Positions 29,701-39,727 are shown, numbered from the stretch's first letter. The stretch: DNA of 64,000 nucleotides from Pycnococcus provasolii (GCA_938743325.2 OW568869.1:620001-684000); one strand, 5' to 3'. A program made the numbers and translations. Notes: generated from the letters alone by a model not told the origin.

Positions 29701-31524
29701 CGCACGCTTTTGAGGAGTGCACTGCTTGTGAAGAAAATAGTAGGTTCCTGGTTGGTACCAAGTATACCTCGTGCGACCCCGAGCCATTCGGCTCAGAGAT
29801 CACCCTCGACGAGATCGCGGATGACATCAGCAGTCTTCCCGGCGGCAATACTTCTGCCATCACCATCACCTCGTTCCCATGCATGACTAACTCGTCCCAG
29901 GAGGTGGATTTTAACTTTGGATTTGGAGAACTCCCAAATCTTGAGGAGGTTCGCTTCGCCAACTGGGTGACAGGACCGGACGGTATATTCGAGGTACGTG
30001 CACTCCTCCTCCTTACTTGCTTTCCCTTCGACCCTTCCTCCTTCTTCTTCGTGCTCTGCCTTATGTTCTTCTACAAATAATATGGCTTGTCTTCGACAGA
30101 ACACACACAAAATATTTGGTAGCACCTCACTAACAAACCAAATCACATATTCACAACAACACAACAACCATTCGTATCATCAAACAACAAATAACAACAA
30201 CAACAATAGTTCGCGGACTCTGCCTCTTTGACGAGTATCTACGCGCCTCGTCTTGAGGGTAACTCGACCCTGAGCGTCCAAGTACGTATCCCTTTCATAA
30301 TTGACTTTTTCAACTGATTGCACAAAACTCACCATGTACTCACCACTCAACGACACATACAAAACAACACACCTCTCTAAACACACAGATCGACGGCAAC
30401 CCGAATCTCGCAGAGGTGGACTTGTCTGCGCTGAAGGCGGCGGGAGAGATCACGGTACGTCTCACACTCTTCACTTTTGTCTTTTTATTCCTTGTTTTTT
30501 GTGTGTTCTTCCATAACAAATCGTATCACGCACTGCGTATAAAATTTACTCACTCACTCTTCTTTCCTACAAAACTCCAACTACAAACAAAACAACAGAT
30601 CGCCACCAATCCTGAACTCGTCGACGTCAAGCTCCCTGAGTTGACGACAGTGGTGGCTTCCCTCAGGGTACGTGACAACCCATCATCAAATGGATTCATC
30701 GTCGTCACAAGAACAACAGCACCAAAACTTACAGTACCACCTTTCGATCCAAATGAAACAACAACAACAGATCTTTGACAACGAGAACCTCGAGCAACTC
30801 AGCCTGCCCAAGCTCAGCACGACTGACTCACTCTCGGTACGTGACATCCCATGTCTCTTTCATTCTTTCCCACAACAAATAGATTCGTCATTTCATCGTG
30901 ACCACAACAACAACAACACTAAACTTACAGTATTTACCACCAATCCACCATCCAATACAAACAAAACAACAACAGATCTTTTTCAACGAGAACCTCGTCG
31001 GCATCAGCATTCCTGTGCTGGAGACATCGAGTTCTTTTTTTCAGGTACGCAACAAGTGACAACAAGTGACATCCCGTCATCGCCGCCGACCCCCCCACCC
31101 ATCTATTATTTGTTTTGCTTCTCCGATGTCTACTATCTACCTTTTTCATCTTTTCCCACACAGCAGATACATTCATCGTCACAACAACACCAAACTCACG
31201 TACCACCCTCCGTCCCTTTTCCCTCTGACAACCTATCTCCCTCCTCCAACCTTGCAGGTTTTCCTCAACAGCAATATCCAGACACTCTGCGCACCCAACC
31301 TTGTAGATGGAGGTTCTGTGTGCATCGGCGACGACATCAACCAACAATTCCTCGACGCGGACCTTAGTTCGTTGGTGACTGGATCGTTCGCCGGATTTTC
31401 TCCTTGCTATGGATTTCCTCCTACCATCCAACTGAATGCCACCACAGTCTGCGGAAAAGAAGGCAATGGCCTCTTCTCCGATTTCGGATGCACTACGTCA
31501 GCTGGATGCCCCGAGACCCCCTAA
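28488..31524 (+). CDS. secreted Tyr-rich/Thr-rich protein with leucine-rich repeat exons
   Basis: Seven exons: 28488-29993, 30210-30281, 30389-30454, 30599-30667, 30771-30836, 30976-31044 and 31258-31524, giving 704 aa. All introns are phase 0; their donors are GTACGT, or GTACGC in the last intron. A signal peptide (SAVLVALLAVVVMLSAVSGVSA) is followed by Tyr/Lys repeats (SKYDSGY units and two PKxKW(W/Y)xPxTWKY blocks), a Cys-bearing domain, and a Thr/Ala run encoded by a CAA/CAG tract at 29516-29702. Exons 2-6 each encode one 22-24-residue repeat, mostly of the form IxxNxxLxxxxLPxL, like receptor-L/Ecm33-type leucine-rich repeats. An extracellular matrix, wall or adhesive protein is likely. 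There is no TM or GPI-like tail. Confidence 0.78.
29516..29702. repeat. coding CAA/CAG-type microsatellite
   Basis: ACA triplets (Thr) interrupted five times by GCA triplets (Ala) within exon 1 of the LRR gene. The same CAACAACAG words form the 3' ends of the downstream introns. Confidence 0.9.
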
Positions 31525-32370
31525 GAGAAGAAACCCAAAAAGGAAAAAAAAAACAAGCCTTAAATCACGACCTACGTGAGGATGGATAATAATCCGCTGA
31601 CGACGAGCGAGTAGTAGTCGGCATTTTTGACCACTTTTGCCGTCCTCATCCACTACTACTGAGCAGGAATAAGCACAAAAGCAGAAGGAATGCTAGCAGA
31701 GAGAGAGAGAGAACACACACACACACACACACACACACAGAGAGAGAGTTTGGTGACAAAACACGTTTGTTTTTTGAAATTTCTTGCAGCCAAGAAAAGA
31801 ATCGCCACAGTTTGTTTGTGTTTTTTTTTGTGTGTAATCACCAATCAACTACATCAAAATTTCAACTACCTGTACATTCGAATCTTACAAAACTAGTTAC
31901 AGCAGGTGTCTCTCTCTCTAGTAGTAGAACACACGGTGGCGGCGCATCTCTATCTTGCACATGATGATGCGCAAGAAGCACGAAACACCTGATTTTAATT
32001 TTATAACATTGGCGCGTGTGTTTCGAAAGAAAGAAAGTGTTGTGTTAGAAATTTTCCATCGCATTTATGTATACAATCAAGCATAAAGGATCGTCGTGTT
32101 AGTTTGATCGAGGAATCAGAAACAAAATCTGTGAATTTGTCAAGCGCCGGCCACGGCGTAGTACGCCATCGAGAGGTGGAATGCACCCGCGGATACGTTC
32201 ACGTTTAATTTGACTCCGTAAACGGAACGACCGACGAATGTAGTGGGTGTCCCTTCGTCTGCCGCGGCACACGGACGTCAAGGGAAAGACTGCGTCGTCA
32301 TCACTCATCAACGCCTGAGGACAAAGACGGCCGCGTTCAAGAAGGCCGTGAATCAAGCGCCTCTATCGCC
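31525..32370. other. intergenic region with GA/CA microsatellite
   Basis: Apart from the microsatellite at 31698-31748, no feature is supported. Confidence 0.55.
31698..31748. repeat. (GA)n(CA)n(GA)n compound microsatellite
   Basis: A GA run, then about 13 CA units, then a GA run. Confidence 0.9.
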
Positions 32371-32565
32371 ATGGAGGAGAGTCAAAAAGAGGATGATACG
32401 CCATCCTCGTCGACGCGCACTACCAACAACCCGCTCGCCGTTGCTGATTCTGAAGAACCGAGCCCATCCGACACGCCGAGTCCTGGCGAGAAACGCCTTA
32501 CGCAGTTTCTTAAAGGCAAGGTCGCGGCTAGCTCGTTTGTTAATCCAGATAAAGACGAAGTCTGA
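32371..32565 (+). CDS. small hypothetical protein or last exon
   Basis: A 64-aa frame from an ATG, rich in Ser, Thr, Glu and Pro, ending KRLTQFLKGKVAASSFVNPDKDEV. The frame stays open for more than 150 bp upstream, so this could be the last exon of a longer gene. The composition is protein-like, but no family is recognised. Confidence 0.25.
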   Translation: MEESQKEDDTPSSSTRTTNNPLAVADSEEPSPSDTPSPGEKRLTQFLKGKVAASSFVNPDKDEV

Positions 32566-32690
32566 GATATTCTATGATGTAATAATACAAAGCTTTAATA
32601 TATAATGATGTAACAAAAGAGTAAAGAATTGAAATTTCCTTGAGCAAGTCCTGCATTTCACTCGTGCCGCGTCCCTGTGCCTTGTTAGGC

Positions 32691-33248
32691 TTACTCTCCT
32701 TTGGACTCCACGTCATTCGTGTCTTGCACATGCGAAGAAGAGTATGACGAATCTTCGGTGTCGTAGGCAGCGTTCCTCATGCTCGTGCTAAACAAATTCA
32801 TGAAACTGAGTGAGGAAGCCCGACCAAGCTGGCCTACCCCTTTGATTTTCTTGCGTCCTTTCCAGTCAACAAATATCCTGTATCCCATGTATGCGCTAAC
32901 AGCCAAAGCCATGACACTTAATGGAATCGCGCTCGAGAGAATCATGGCGACATGCGCCTGGTTCATGTTTTTACCAGTTGAAACAGGCGGTATGGGGGGA
33001 GAAGGAGGTGGTGGAGGTGGTGGAGGTAGTGGAGGTGGTGGGGGTGCTGGGCTTGGCGGTGGGGGACTGGGGGGCAACGGTGGCGAAGGAGGCGGCGGCG
33101 GTGGCGGCATTGGCGGCGGTGGCAGTGGTGAGGGAGGTGGTGGTGGACTTACCTTATCGATTTGTAACAAACCAAAGTACTTACTTCTAACTACTCGTAA
33201 CTCTTCGCAAAAAAACTTCGAATTCAATTTACTTTCTGCAAACTTCAT
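32691..33248 (-). CDS. proline-rich single-pass membrane protein, probably a 3' exon
   Basis: 185 aa in the open frame. From about residue 33 there is a 50-residue SPPPPP/PPSPPLPP region of the pherophorin/extensin kind, then a TM helix (HVAMILSSAIPLSVMALAVSAYMGYRIF) and a cytosolic tail with Ser/Asp/Glu. The first 30 residues fall in the AT-rich repeat and look non-coding. The real exon probably begins at an acceptor near 33155-33170, next to GATAAG. An extracellular domain should precede the proline stalk; the fragment at 34670-34917 on the same strand is a candidate. Confidence 0.5.
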   Translation of the reverse strand: MKFAESKLNSKFFCEELRVVRSKYFGLLQIDKVSPPPPPSPLPPPPMPPPPPPPSPPLPPSPPPPSPAPPPPPLPPPPPPPPSPPIPPVSTGKNMNQAHVAMILSSAIPLSVMALAVSAYMGYRIFVDWKGRKKIKGVGQLGRASSLSFMNLFSTSMRNAAYDTEDSSYSSSHVQDTNDVESKGE

Positions 33249-33618
33249 GTAAAAGTAAAATTCAATTTACTTTCTGCAAACTTCATGTAAAATTCAATTT
33301 ACTTTCTATAAACTTAATGTATCTCCCATAAGTGTATTATGCTTTTGGAAACTTTTTCACTGAAACTTCTTCTAAAATTCAATTTACTTTCTATAAACTT
33401 CTTGTATCTCCCATAAGTGTAGTTATGCTTTTCGGAAACTTTTTCGCACGTTTTTATGTTTTCCAGAAACTTTTCCTCTGAAACTTCACGATTTCCATTT
33501 CGTAAACTTCTTCTAAAATTCAATTTACTTTCTGTAAACTTCATGTATCTCCCATAAGTGTATTATGCTTTCCTGAATCTTCATGTATTTTATTTACGTT
33601 TTCCGGAAACTTTTTCAC

Positions 33619-33643
33619 TGAAACTTCACGAATCTTCATGAAT
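33619..33643. promoter_or_regulatory. heat-shock-element-like array, copy 1
   Basis: Five alternating GAA/TTC pentamers in perfect 5-bp phase (GAA at 33620, TTC 33625, GAA 33630, TTC 33635, GAA 33640). It is a motif match inside a repeat; no function is shown. Confidence 0.3.
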
Positions 33644-33800
33644 CTCCCCATAAGAAATTTATGTTTTCCGGAAACTTTTTCTCTGAAACTTCTTCTAAAA
33701 TTCAATTTACCTTCTTCAAACTTCATGTATCTCCCATAAGTGTATTATGCTTTCCTGAATCTTCATGTATTTTATTTACGTTTTCCGGAAACTTTTTCAC

Positions 33801-33825
33801 TGAAACTTCACGAATCTTCATGAAT
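33801..33825. promoter_or_regulatory. heat-shock-element-like array, copy 2
   Basis: The same five-unit array, 182 bp after the first copy. Confidence 0.3.
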
Positions 33826-34669
33826 CTCCCCATGACCCTATTTTCTAGACGTAAGCCAAAATTCAATTTCTTCTTAATGATAACCTCGAAAAAAAAAATT
33901 TGGGAGAGAAATAGCAGAAATTTCCTAACTGAAAACTTGACTGAAAATGAAAAGATGATTTTCTTAATTTTCCTGAAACTTCATGAAAAATTTCGGGAAA
34001 ACTGATTTGCAAAATTTCTTAATGTTTTTGGGAAAACTTCTTGAAATTTTTTCTGGAAACTTCTAAAAGTCATTTTTCACAAATTTGTACCCTTTGCCTA
34101 CAATTTTGCCAAATTTGGCAATTTTGCCTATTTTGCCTCACAAATTTGCCAAATTTGCGCAATTTTGTCTCGCAAATTTCACATTTTTGTCTTTTACCGC
34201 GTAAGATTTGACGCGTTTTGAAGAACGAAGAATGAAAAAAAGTTCTTAAACTTGAATTTTAGGAAAGTTTTTTGAAAAGTTCGCGGTCAGGAAACCATTT
34301 ACAGGAGATGAGATACGAGGAGATTCTTAAACTTTTTCTTGTAAACTACTTACTTTTCATTCACAAATTTAAATTTACTAAACTGTATGCATATGGATTG
34401 GGGAAAACATCCTTCATGATCCTTGTGCACTTGGGAGAGATTGATTCTTAAACTTTTTCTTGTAAACTACTTACTTTTCATTCACAAATTTAAATTTACT
34501 AAACTGTATAAATTCGCGCGCCCCACGGAGCGAAGCGACGCACCTGCCGAAGGCACGGTGCCTGGTACACCCCAATTATCATATTTCAATTTACAAATAC
34601 TTCCGTTTTCGTATTCGAATGCGGAACGCATTTGAATTCCCCACTTACTTTTTGTTCGTTCTATCTACT

Positions 34670-34917
34670 TCAGTTGGTTTCATCGATTGCCGCACCTTTC
34701 CCAATGATAGCTTGCAGACCCGTCAAGCCCATCTCAGCCAGCGTTGACGAAATGCGGTTGTCGAAACCTCCCAGTACGTTGCCAGTGTTGATGGAATCAA
34801 CTAGCGCCTCCGAGAATGATTCGGGAGCGGTGATTCGAACATTCAGAGTCACATTGCCGAATGGCAGGCTGCGGCGGGTGGCGTTGGACGAATAGAAGAC
34901 ACAGGAACGAGGACGTG
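34670..34917 (-). pseudogene. ectodomain-like exon or gene fragment
   Basis: The frame reads PRPRSCVFYSSNATRRSLPF, then NVTLNVRITAPESFSEALVD, then INTGNVLGGFDNRISSTLAE, and looks like a real beta-rich extracellular segment. A good acceptor (CGTTTTCCAG) sits at its 5' edge. No matching upstream exon can be found, because the plus-strand membrane gene starts within about 70 bp. Either it is the last ectodomain exon of the Pro-rich membrane protein, with its other exons lost, or a stranded fragment. Confidence 0.35.
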
Positions 34918-34984
34918 GCTGGAAAACGAGGTGCTCGAGCGTCCTGATCATGTGACGTATCGTAACGGGTCGTGCACGTGGTTC

Positions 34985-35677
34985 ATGAATCATGACCGTC
35001 CAGCTAAATGTGTGGTATACCACCTGGCTGTCGCGAATGCATTCTTCCTCATCTTCAGCTACGTGATGACATTCATTCCGTGGTCGGTCGTACTCAACCG
35101 TCGACGCAAGCAGATGCACCAGTGGATGAAGGATACTCGTCGTTCCAAATGCCCGTGTTGTTTGCTCTACTATCTGAACACATCCGTGATGGTATTCGAG
35201 ACTGTGTTTTTGGTTCCTCTGGAGATTGAGTTGATTGACCTTCTACCATGGTTTAAGCCTATCGACGGCCGTGAGCCTGACATACCCCCACCTTCGTGGA
35301 TGCGCAGATGGGGCATGGGTATGAGTATTTTGGAGGATCTTGCTCAGGCTGTCATCACTTTGGCATTCCTTTTCCATTGGAATGTTGGAGGGGAACCAAT
35401 CGACAAGGTGACAGGCTTCACGAGTCTCATTCTCACGATTTTTCAATTGCTGCAAAACTTGGTGCGATGCAGGGACTGGGGTATTAATAAATCGGTACAC
35501 GAGCTATTACACAAAGAGAAGTTGCGTGCTGATCGTGCCGAAAATGCCTTGCGGGATGGGTTGCAGTTTACGCACACGCCTCGAGATCGGATGCTCCCTC
35601 CAAAATCGAAGTCCGATATTTTCATGTTGGACATGCGTGGCGACGCCTTACGGCCCATAGACCAAATACGTTTTTGA
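34985..35677 (+). CDS. four-helix membrane protein, family not recognised
   Basis: 230 aa from the first ATG; the frame is open back to 34820 and may start in an upstream exon (an ACACAG acceptor lies at 34904). Four hydrophobic helices are seen: VVYHLAVANAFFLIFSYVMT, a YYLNTSVMVFETVFLVPLEI segment, ILEDLAQAVITLAFLFHW and TGFTSLILTIFQLLQNLV. A basic RRRKQ segment follows helix 1, and CPCC precedes helix 2. The C-terminal tail is charged with a short coiled-coil-like HKEKLRADRAENALRDG segment. No function is proposed. Confidence 0.6.
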   Translation: MNHDRPAKCVVYHLAVANAFFLIFSYVMTFIPWSVVLNRRRKQMHQWMKDTRRSKCPCCLLYYLNTSVMVFETVFLVPLEIELIDLLPWFKPIDGREPDIPPPSWMRRWGMGMSILEDLAQAVITLAFLFHWNVGGEPIDKVTGFTSLILTIFQLLQNLVRCRDWGINKSVHELLHKEKLRADRAENALRDGLQFTHTPRDRMLPPKSKSDIFMLDMRGDALRPIDQIRF

Positions 35678-36074
35678 TGATTTGATGACAATGAATGAAG
35701 AAGGTGTTTTCTTTGAAGTCCAAGTTGTTGGTGTTACCTTTCATTCACATTTTTGGAATTTTCAAACAACATACATAAACAACACGAAGCGAGTTCAGTT
35801 TATCGTACAGCGGGTAGTAGTAGTAGTGCACTTAGAGATATGGGCGACCCCCGCTGGACAAAGTAAACTACGTTCCATTACTAAATGAGCGAACCTAGGT
35901 ATTAAACGTATGTTGCAACTTGCAAACCGGTTGGAAGAAATCTAGGTGGTGTCGCGTAGCTCTGCCCGTAGTAAACCTTTCGAGATATGCTTGGATGAAC
36001 GACGAGCGACGACGGAAATTCTTCAAAGATATTAATTAAAAAAAAGATCATTACATTAAAAATCAAATAAAAGC
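35678..36074. other. convergent 3' intergenic region
   Basis: AT-rich; nothing supported beyond likely 3' UTRs. Confidence 0.5.
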
Positions 36075-38699
36075 TTACTTGCTGCCGCCGCCGCCGAAAA
36101 TACGCCCAAGGCCCGTGAAGAAGCGATATCTTTTCGACATCTTCCATGGCTTCGCCTCTGGGAAGGGGAGCGGAGAACCGACCGCGTAGAAGAAGGCAAA
36201 CATACCACCAAGGCCACCGGTGTTGTTCTCAGCGGTGCGATCCATAACAGCTCCCACGGTGAACTTTTTCACCTCGCCTTGGCGATTGAATGTCATGCTC
36301 ATCGCCTGCGGAGGGCACACAACTCTGATTCCAGTAGGCTCGATACTACCGGCGAAAGTTCCCGTGTGTCTTCCCACGGGTCGGCTCGTGAACCACACAC
36401 GATCTGGCTCGAACGGATCAACACGGAAGTGGTAGTAATTGCTCTGCATATCAGGAAATCCCGTCGTAACGTCAAAGGTGCCAATCGCCTTGAGAAATTC
36501 CTCCTTGGCGAGGGGTCCAACCACAGGTCCAACGAACTGGAAGTCAAGCGCAAGATCGTCTGCCATCTCACCGACACCGCGCTTCAGAATCTCGTTCGTT
36601 CGCTCGATAAGTTCATCAGGCGTGATCGGGAAGTTGGCATCCAGGATCATAGCTCTTTCGTCCACGCGGTTGTACATTGATGACGAACGCGGCTGAGACA
36701 TTTTGGGAGCCACAGGAGTCTCTGGCAAAGTCACAAATGAAGATGGGCTGGGTTCCTGCTGTCTTGGCTTCGCCGCAAACCCGTTTTCGTCGATGAAAAC
36801 TGGCGGGTCCTCAAATAATGGCACTTCTGGGAGCTTCCACGACGTAGCAGAATTATCCATGAAATCCTTGCCCGCCTTCGACGACGTCGCAGCCATGGCG
36901 GGCTCCCACTCGAACTTAACCGACTCATGCTTTGGTGGTGGCGGCGGCGCAGCCATGACGGGCTTAGGAGCAGGCTCCTTCTTTTCCTTCTTTTCCTTCT
37001 GTGGCGGCGGCGGCGGCGGTACTCCACCCATCACATCCCACTCGTCGTCTTCTTCCATCATCTGCACCGGCTTAGGAACAGTCTCCTTCTTTGCCGGCGG
37101 CGGTGGTGGTGGCGGTGGTGGTGGCGGCGGTGGCGGCGGCGCAGCCATGACGGGCTTAGGAGCAGGCTCCTTCTTTTCCTTCTTTTCCTTCTGTGGCGGT
37201 GGCGGCGGCGGTACTCCACCCATCACATCCCACTCGTCGTCTTCTTCCATCATCTGCACCGGCTTAGGAACAGTCTCCTTCTTTGCTGGCGACGGCGGCG
37301 GCGGCGGCGGTGGCGTTTCCTTCTTTGCACCAAAGAGTCCGGCGAAGAGGTTCTCAGACTCCTCCTTCTTCGGCGGTGTCGGCGGTGGCGGCGGCGGCGG
37401 TACTCCACCCATCACATCCCACTCGTCCTCTTCATCCAGATCAGAAGCCGTGCTCTTGACGTGATTGCTGGCAGACTTCTCGGGAGAAGATGACGATCTC
37501 GTCTCTTCCACCTTCTTCTTCTCTTTCTCCACCTTCTTCACTTCGTGCTCTGTCGTCTCGTCTCCGCCCTCCATCATTTCCCACCAGTCGATCCACTCGG
37601 TCTGGTCACGCATCGAGATCACATCGATGGCATCAGCTTTTTGGAAGGAATTTCCAGTGCCGTGAATTCCCGCGGAGTCACCGCCTCCTTCCCACGACTC
37701 CTTGAAATTGTCCCCGCGGCGTGGTTCCATCTTGTTGTCGTAAACGGAGCTCCACTTGAGGAATCCACCCCTGATGGCGACGAGCTTTGTGTACCCAGCC
37801 TCCTCGAGCGCCTCAAGAGCGGGGATGCATCGCCTCCTGCCGTCGGAGCAGGCGACCATGATGGGAGTATCCTTGTCTGGGATGGACATCTGCACCATGG
37901 GCACGAAGTCCCTGTTGGCGCTCTGCATGTACACCCTGTCACCAATCTTGCTGTCCCATCTGGCCACCGCGTTGATGAGCGGAACGTTCACGCTTCCAGC
38001 AACCTTTCCCTCGTCGTACTCGGCAGCCGACCTGATGTCCAGCCACTTGTACCCGTTCGCGATGAGCACTCGTGCCTCCCACACGTTCGCAATTCCGTCG
38101 TCCGGGAACCTCGACAGGACCTCCTCGCAGTACCTGGGATTGGGATACTCCATCACATCGTAGTCGACTTGGTTGCTGACGTTGGTGACCGTAGCTCTGT
38201 CCCAAGTAAGCTGCTCCGTCGTGATGTCGTCGTCGTAGTTGTTGTTTTGCGGCGGCGGTGGCGGCGGCTGGTTCTTCTGCTCTTCAAGCTGCTTTTGCGT
38301 TTGTTCAAACATGGCTTTGGCGGCTGCGGCGATGATGTCCTGCGGAGATTCGCCTGCGTTTTCTGACGACATCTTTTGGTCCGTCTTTTCGTTTTTGTGG
38401 TGTTCGTCATCGTGAGAACCATGATTTTCGTGCTGAGCCGCCTTTGCACCACCATCATCATTGTCATTGTCGTGGTGGTGCTCATGGTCATTGTCGTGCT
38501 GCTTCTCTAGGTTTTCTTTCTTTTCTTCCTGCAGGACATCCGCACTTTCGATGCGACGAGGTCGTATGGCTGATGGGACAATCACAGATTTTCTTTTACG
38601 CCTAGTCGAAGAACGAGAGGGAGAAGAAACCACCACACGCGGAACAGAACCACCACGCGGAACAGATACAGTACGCGACGTGAAAGAATACTGCGCCAT
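36075..38699 (-). CDS. plastid rhodanese-domain protein with Pro-rich linker and NTF2-like C-terminal domain
   Basis: An 874-aa product. The Ser/Arg/Val-rich N-terminus looks like a transit peptide. It is followed by an acidic His/Asp-rich region, then a rhodanese domain (DIRSAAEYDEGKVAGSVNVP; active loop VACSDGRRR with the catalytic Cys; EEAGYTKLVAIRGGFLKW). A long Pro/Lys linker repeats the module EDDEWDVMGGVPPPPP; a 192-bp DNA unit is duplicated almost exactly at 36949-37332. The C-terminal 200 residues resemble an NTF2/SnoaL-like fold (FVGPVVGPLAKEEFLKAIG, YYHFRVDPFEPDRVWFTSRP, GGLGGMFAFFYAVGSPLPFP). Plant plastid rhodaneses can be thylakoid-bound, but no TM is seen here. Sulfur transfer is possible but unproven. 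Confidence 0.82.
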   Translation of the reverse strand: MAQYSFTSRTVSVPRGGSVPRVVVSSPSRSSTRRKRKSVIVPSAIRPRRIESADVLQEEKKENLEKQHDNDHEHHHDNDNDDGGAKAAQHENHGSHDDEHHKNEKTDQKMSSENAGESPQDIIAAAAKAMFEQTQKQLEEQKNQPPPPPPQNNNYDDDITTEQLTWDRATVTNVSNQVDYDVMEYPNPRYCEEVLSRFPDDGIANVWEARVLIANGYKWLDIRSAAEYDEGKVAGSVNVPLINAVARWDSKIGDRVYMQSANRDFVPMVQMSIPDKDTPIMVACSDGRRRCIPALEALEEAGYTKLVAIRGGFLKWSSVYDNKMEPRRGDNFKESWEGGGDSAGIHGTGNSFQKADAIDVISMRDQTEWIDWWEMMEGGDETTEHEVKKVEKEKKKVEETRSSSSPEKSASNHVKSTASDLDEEDEWDVMGGVPPPPPPPTPPKKEESENLFAGLFGAKKETPPPPPPPSPAKKETVPKPVQMMEEDDEWDVMGGVPPPPPPQKEKKEKKEPAPKPVMAAPPPPPPPPPPPPPPPAKKETVPKPVQMMEEDDEWDVMGGVPPPPPPQKEKKEKKEPAPKPVMAAPPPPPKHESVKFEWEPAMAATSSKAGKDFMDNSATSWKLPEVPLFEDPPVFIDENGFAAKPRQQEPSPSSFVTLPETPVAPKMSQPRSSSMYNRVDERAMILDANFPITPDELIERTNEILKRGVGEMADDLALDFQFVGPVVGPLAKEEFLKAIGTFDVTTGFPDMQSNYYHFRVDPFEPDRVWFTSRPVGRHTGTFAGSIEPTGIRVVCPPQAMSMTFNRQGEVKKFTVGAVMDRTAENNTGGLGGMFAFFYAVGSPLPFPEAKPWKMSKRYRFFTGLGRIFGGGGSK
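36949..37332. repeat. 192-bp coding tandem duplication
   Basis: Two near-identical units lie in the linker of the rhodanese protein, with a partial third at about 37395-37440. Confidence 0.88.
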
Positions 38700-39447
38700 T
38701 GCAAAAGAATACTACCGTAAGAGTACCAGTGAGAAGTAGAGGTGAAGAGATGAGACAACCAACACCACACCACTGGACAGGTGCCAATCACTCACTGCTA
38801 ATCAATGACTGACGCGTGGTGATGCGAGGGGGGGGCCAAAGAAGGCCCAAAGCCCACCACAAAGCCAAGAAGGGCGTCCGCGGGGCCGGAGAAGGAGAGG
38901 GGAGGAGAGGGGGGGAACGAACGGACGGCTATTGTCTGGTCGGTCCCCCCCAGGAGATTTGATTCGTGAAATCCAACAACACAGGCCCTGCACCACGCAT
39001 TACCGGGTAGTCTATGGGAGGGGATCGCATGGACATATCTCCAACCTGGCTGCCTGTCCCCGGAAGAACAGCCGAAGGAGTTTCAACAAGGGGTTGGCCT
39101 CGCTCCTTCCATGCTTTGGTTCGCCTATTCGTTCGGGGTTTTAGGGGGGGCCAGTATTGCCAATGAAGGTCGTGTGGCGGGCTGCGCAGTAGCCCAACTC
39201 ACTTCACCTTAAGGCCGCCAGGCTTAAGGGAAGGTAAGGATAAGTAGAGAATGGTTACAGGATAGGAAAAATATTAAAAGCCTTATCCTGTTCCCCTCTA
39301 GGGGTTATCTGTTCCCAGGGGAGCGTATTAGGGGTTATCCCCACACACCACCCACGCGTCGTGGGAACAGCGCAAAAAGGCGTCAAAAGGACGTGAAAAG
39401 AAAACCACCTCAGTAGTGAGGAAGGAAAGAAAACGTCAAGCTGCAAT
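38700..39447. other. intergenic region next to LTR fossils
   Basis: No gene is seen. It holds G- and C-runs and a short repeated GGGGTTATC word near 39299-39340. It may include eroded terminal sequence of the retrotransposon fossil. Confidence 0.4.
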
Positions 39448-39727
39448 CTAGCTGGATTGATGTTTGATGCGTTTAGCTGACGGCTGAGTCTGAGCAGAGG
39501 CAGAATCGTGCGGAGCCCGTTTCAGTTGCTTCGGCTTCGAGCCGTGAGGCGTGTTTGACGAATCCGGGTCACCACCCCACGCAAGTCGGCGAAGAATGCA
39601 GAAGAGGTGACGAAGCTGCGTGCGCGACAGTGGCTTGGTAAGCAGATCAGCTGGGTTGTTGATGCTCTTGGCTCGCGATTTTCTTTCGCAACTAAGCGCT
39701 GTTGATGACTTTCTCAGATGTGCATTC

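Larger units (their letters stand above)
33249..34660. repeat. AT-rich block of degenerate tandem repeats
   Basis: This 1.4-kb block differs sharply from its surroundings in base composition. Units begin AAATTCAATTTACTTTCTG and contain CTCCCATAAGTGTATTATGC. A 182-bp period is nearly exact between 33515 and 33836. Further on, a 67-bp direct repeat occurs at 34322-34388 and 34443-34509, and TTTGCC words repeat between 34080 and 34170. No coding potential is visible. It may be a long intron of the minus-strand Pro-rich gene. Confidence 0.75.

Noticed and set aside
34632-34895. Plus-strand 87-residue frame opposite the ectodomain-like fragment
   Set aside because: The minus-strand reading has better protein character and a good splice acceptor.
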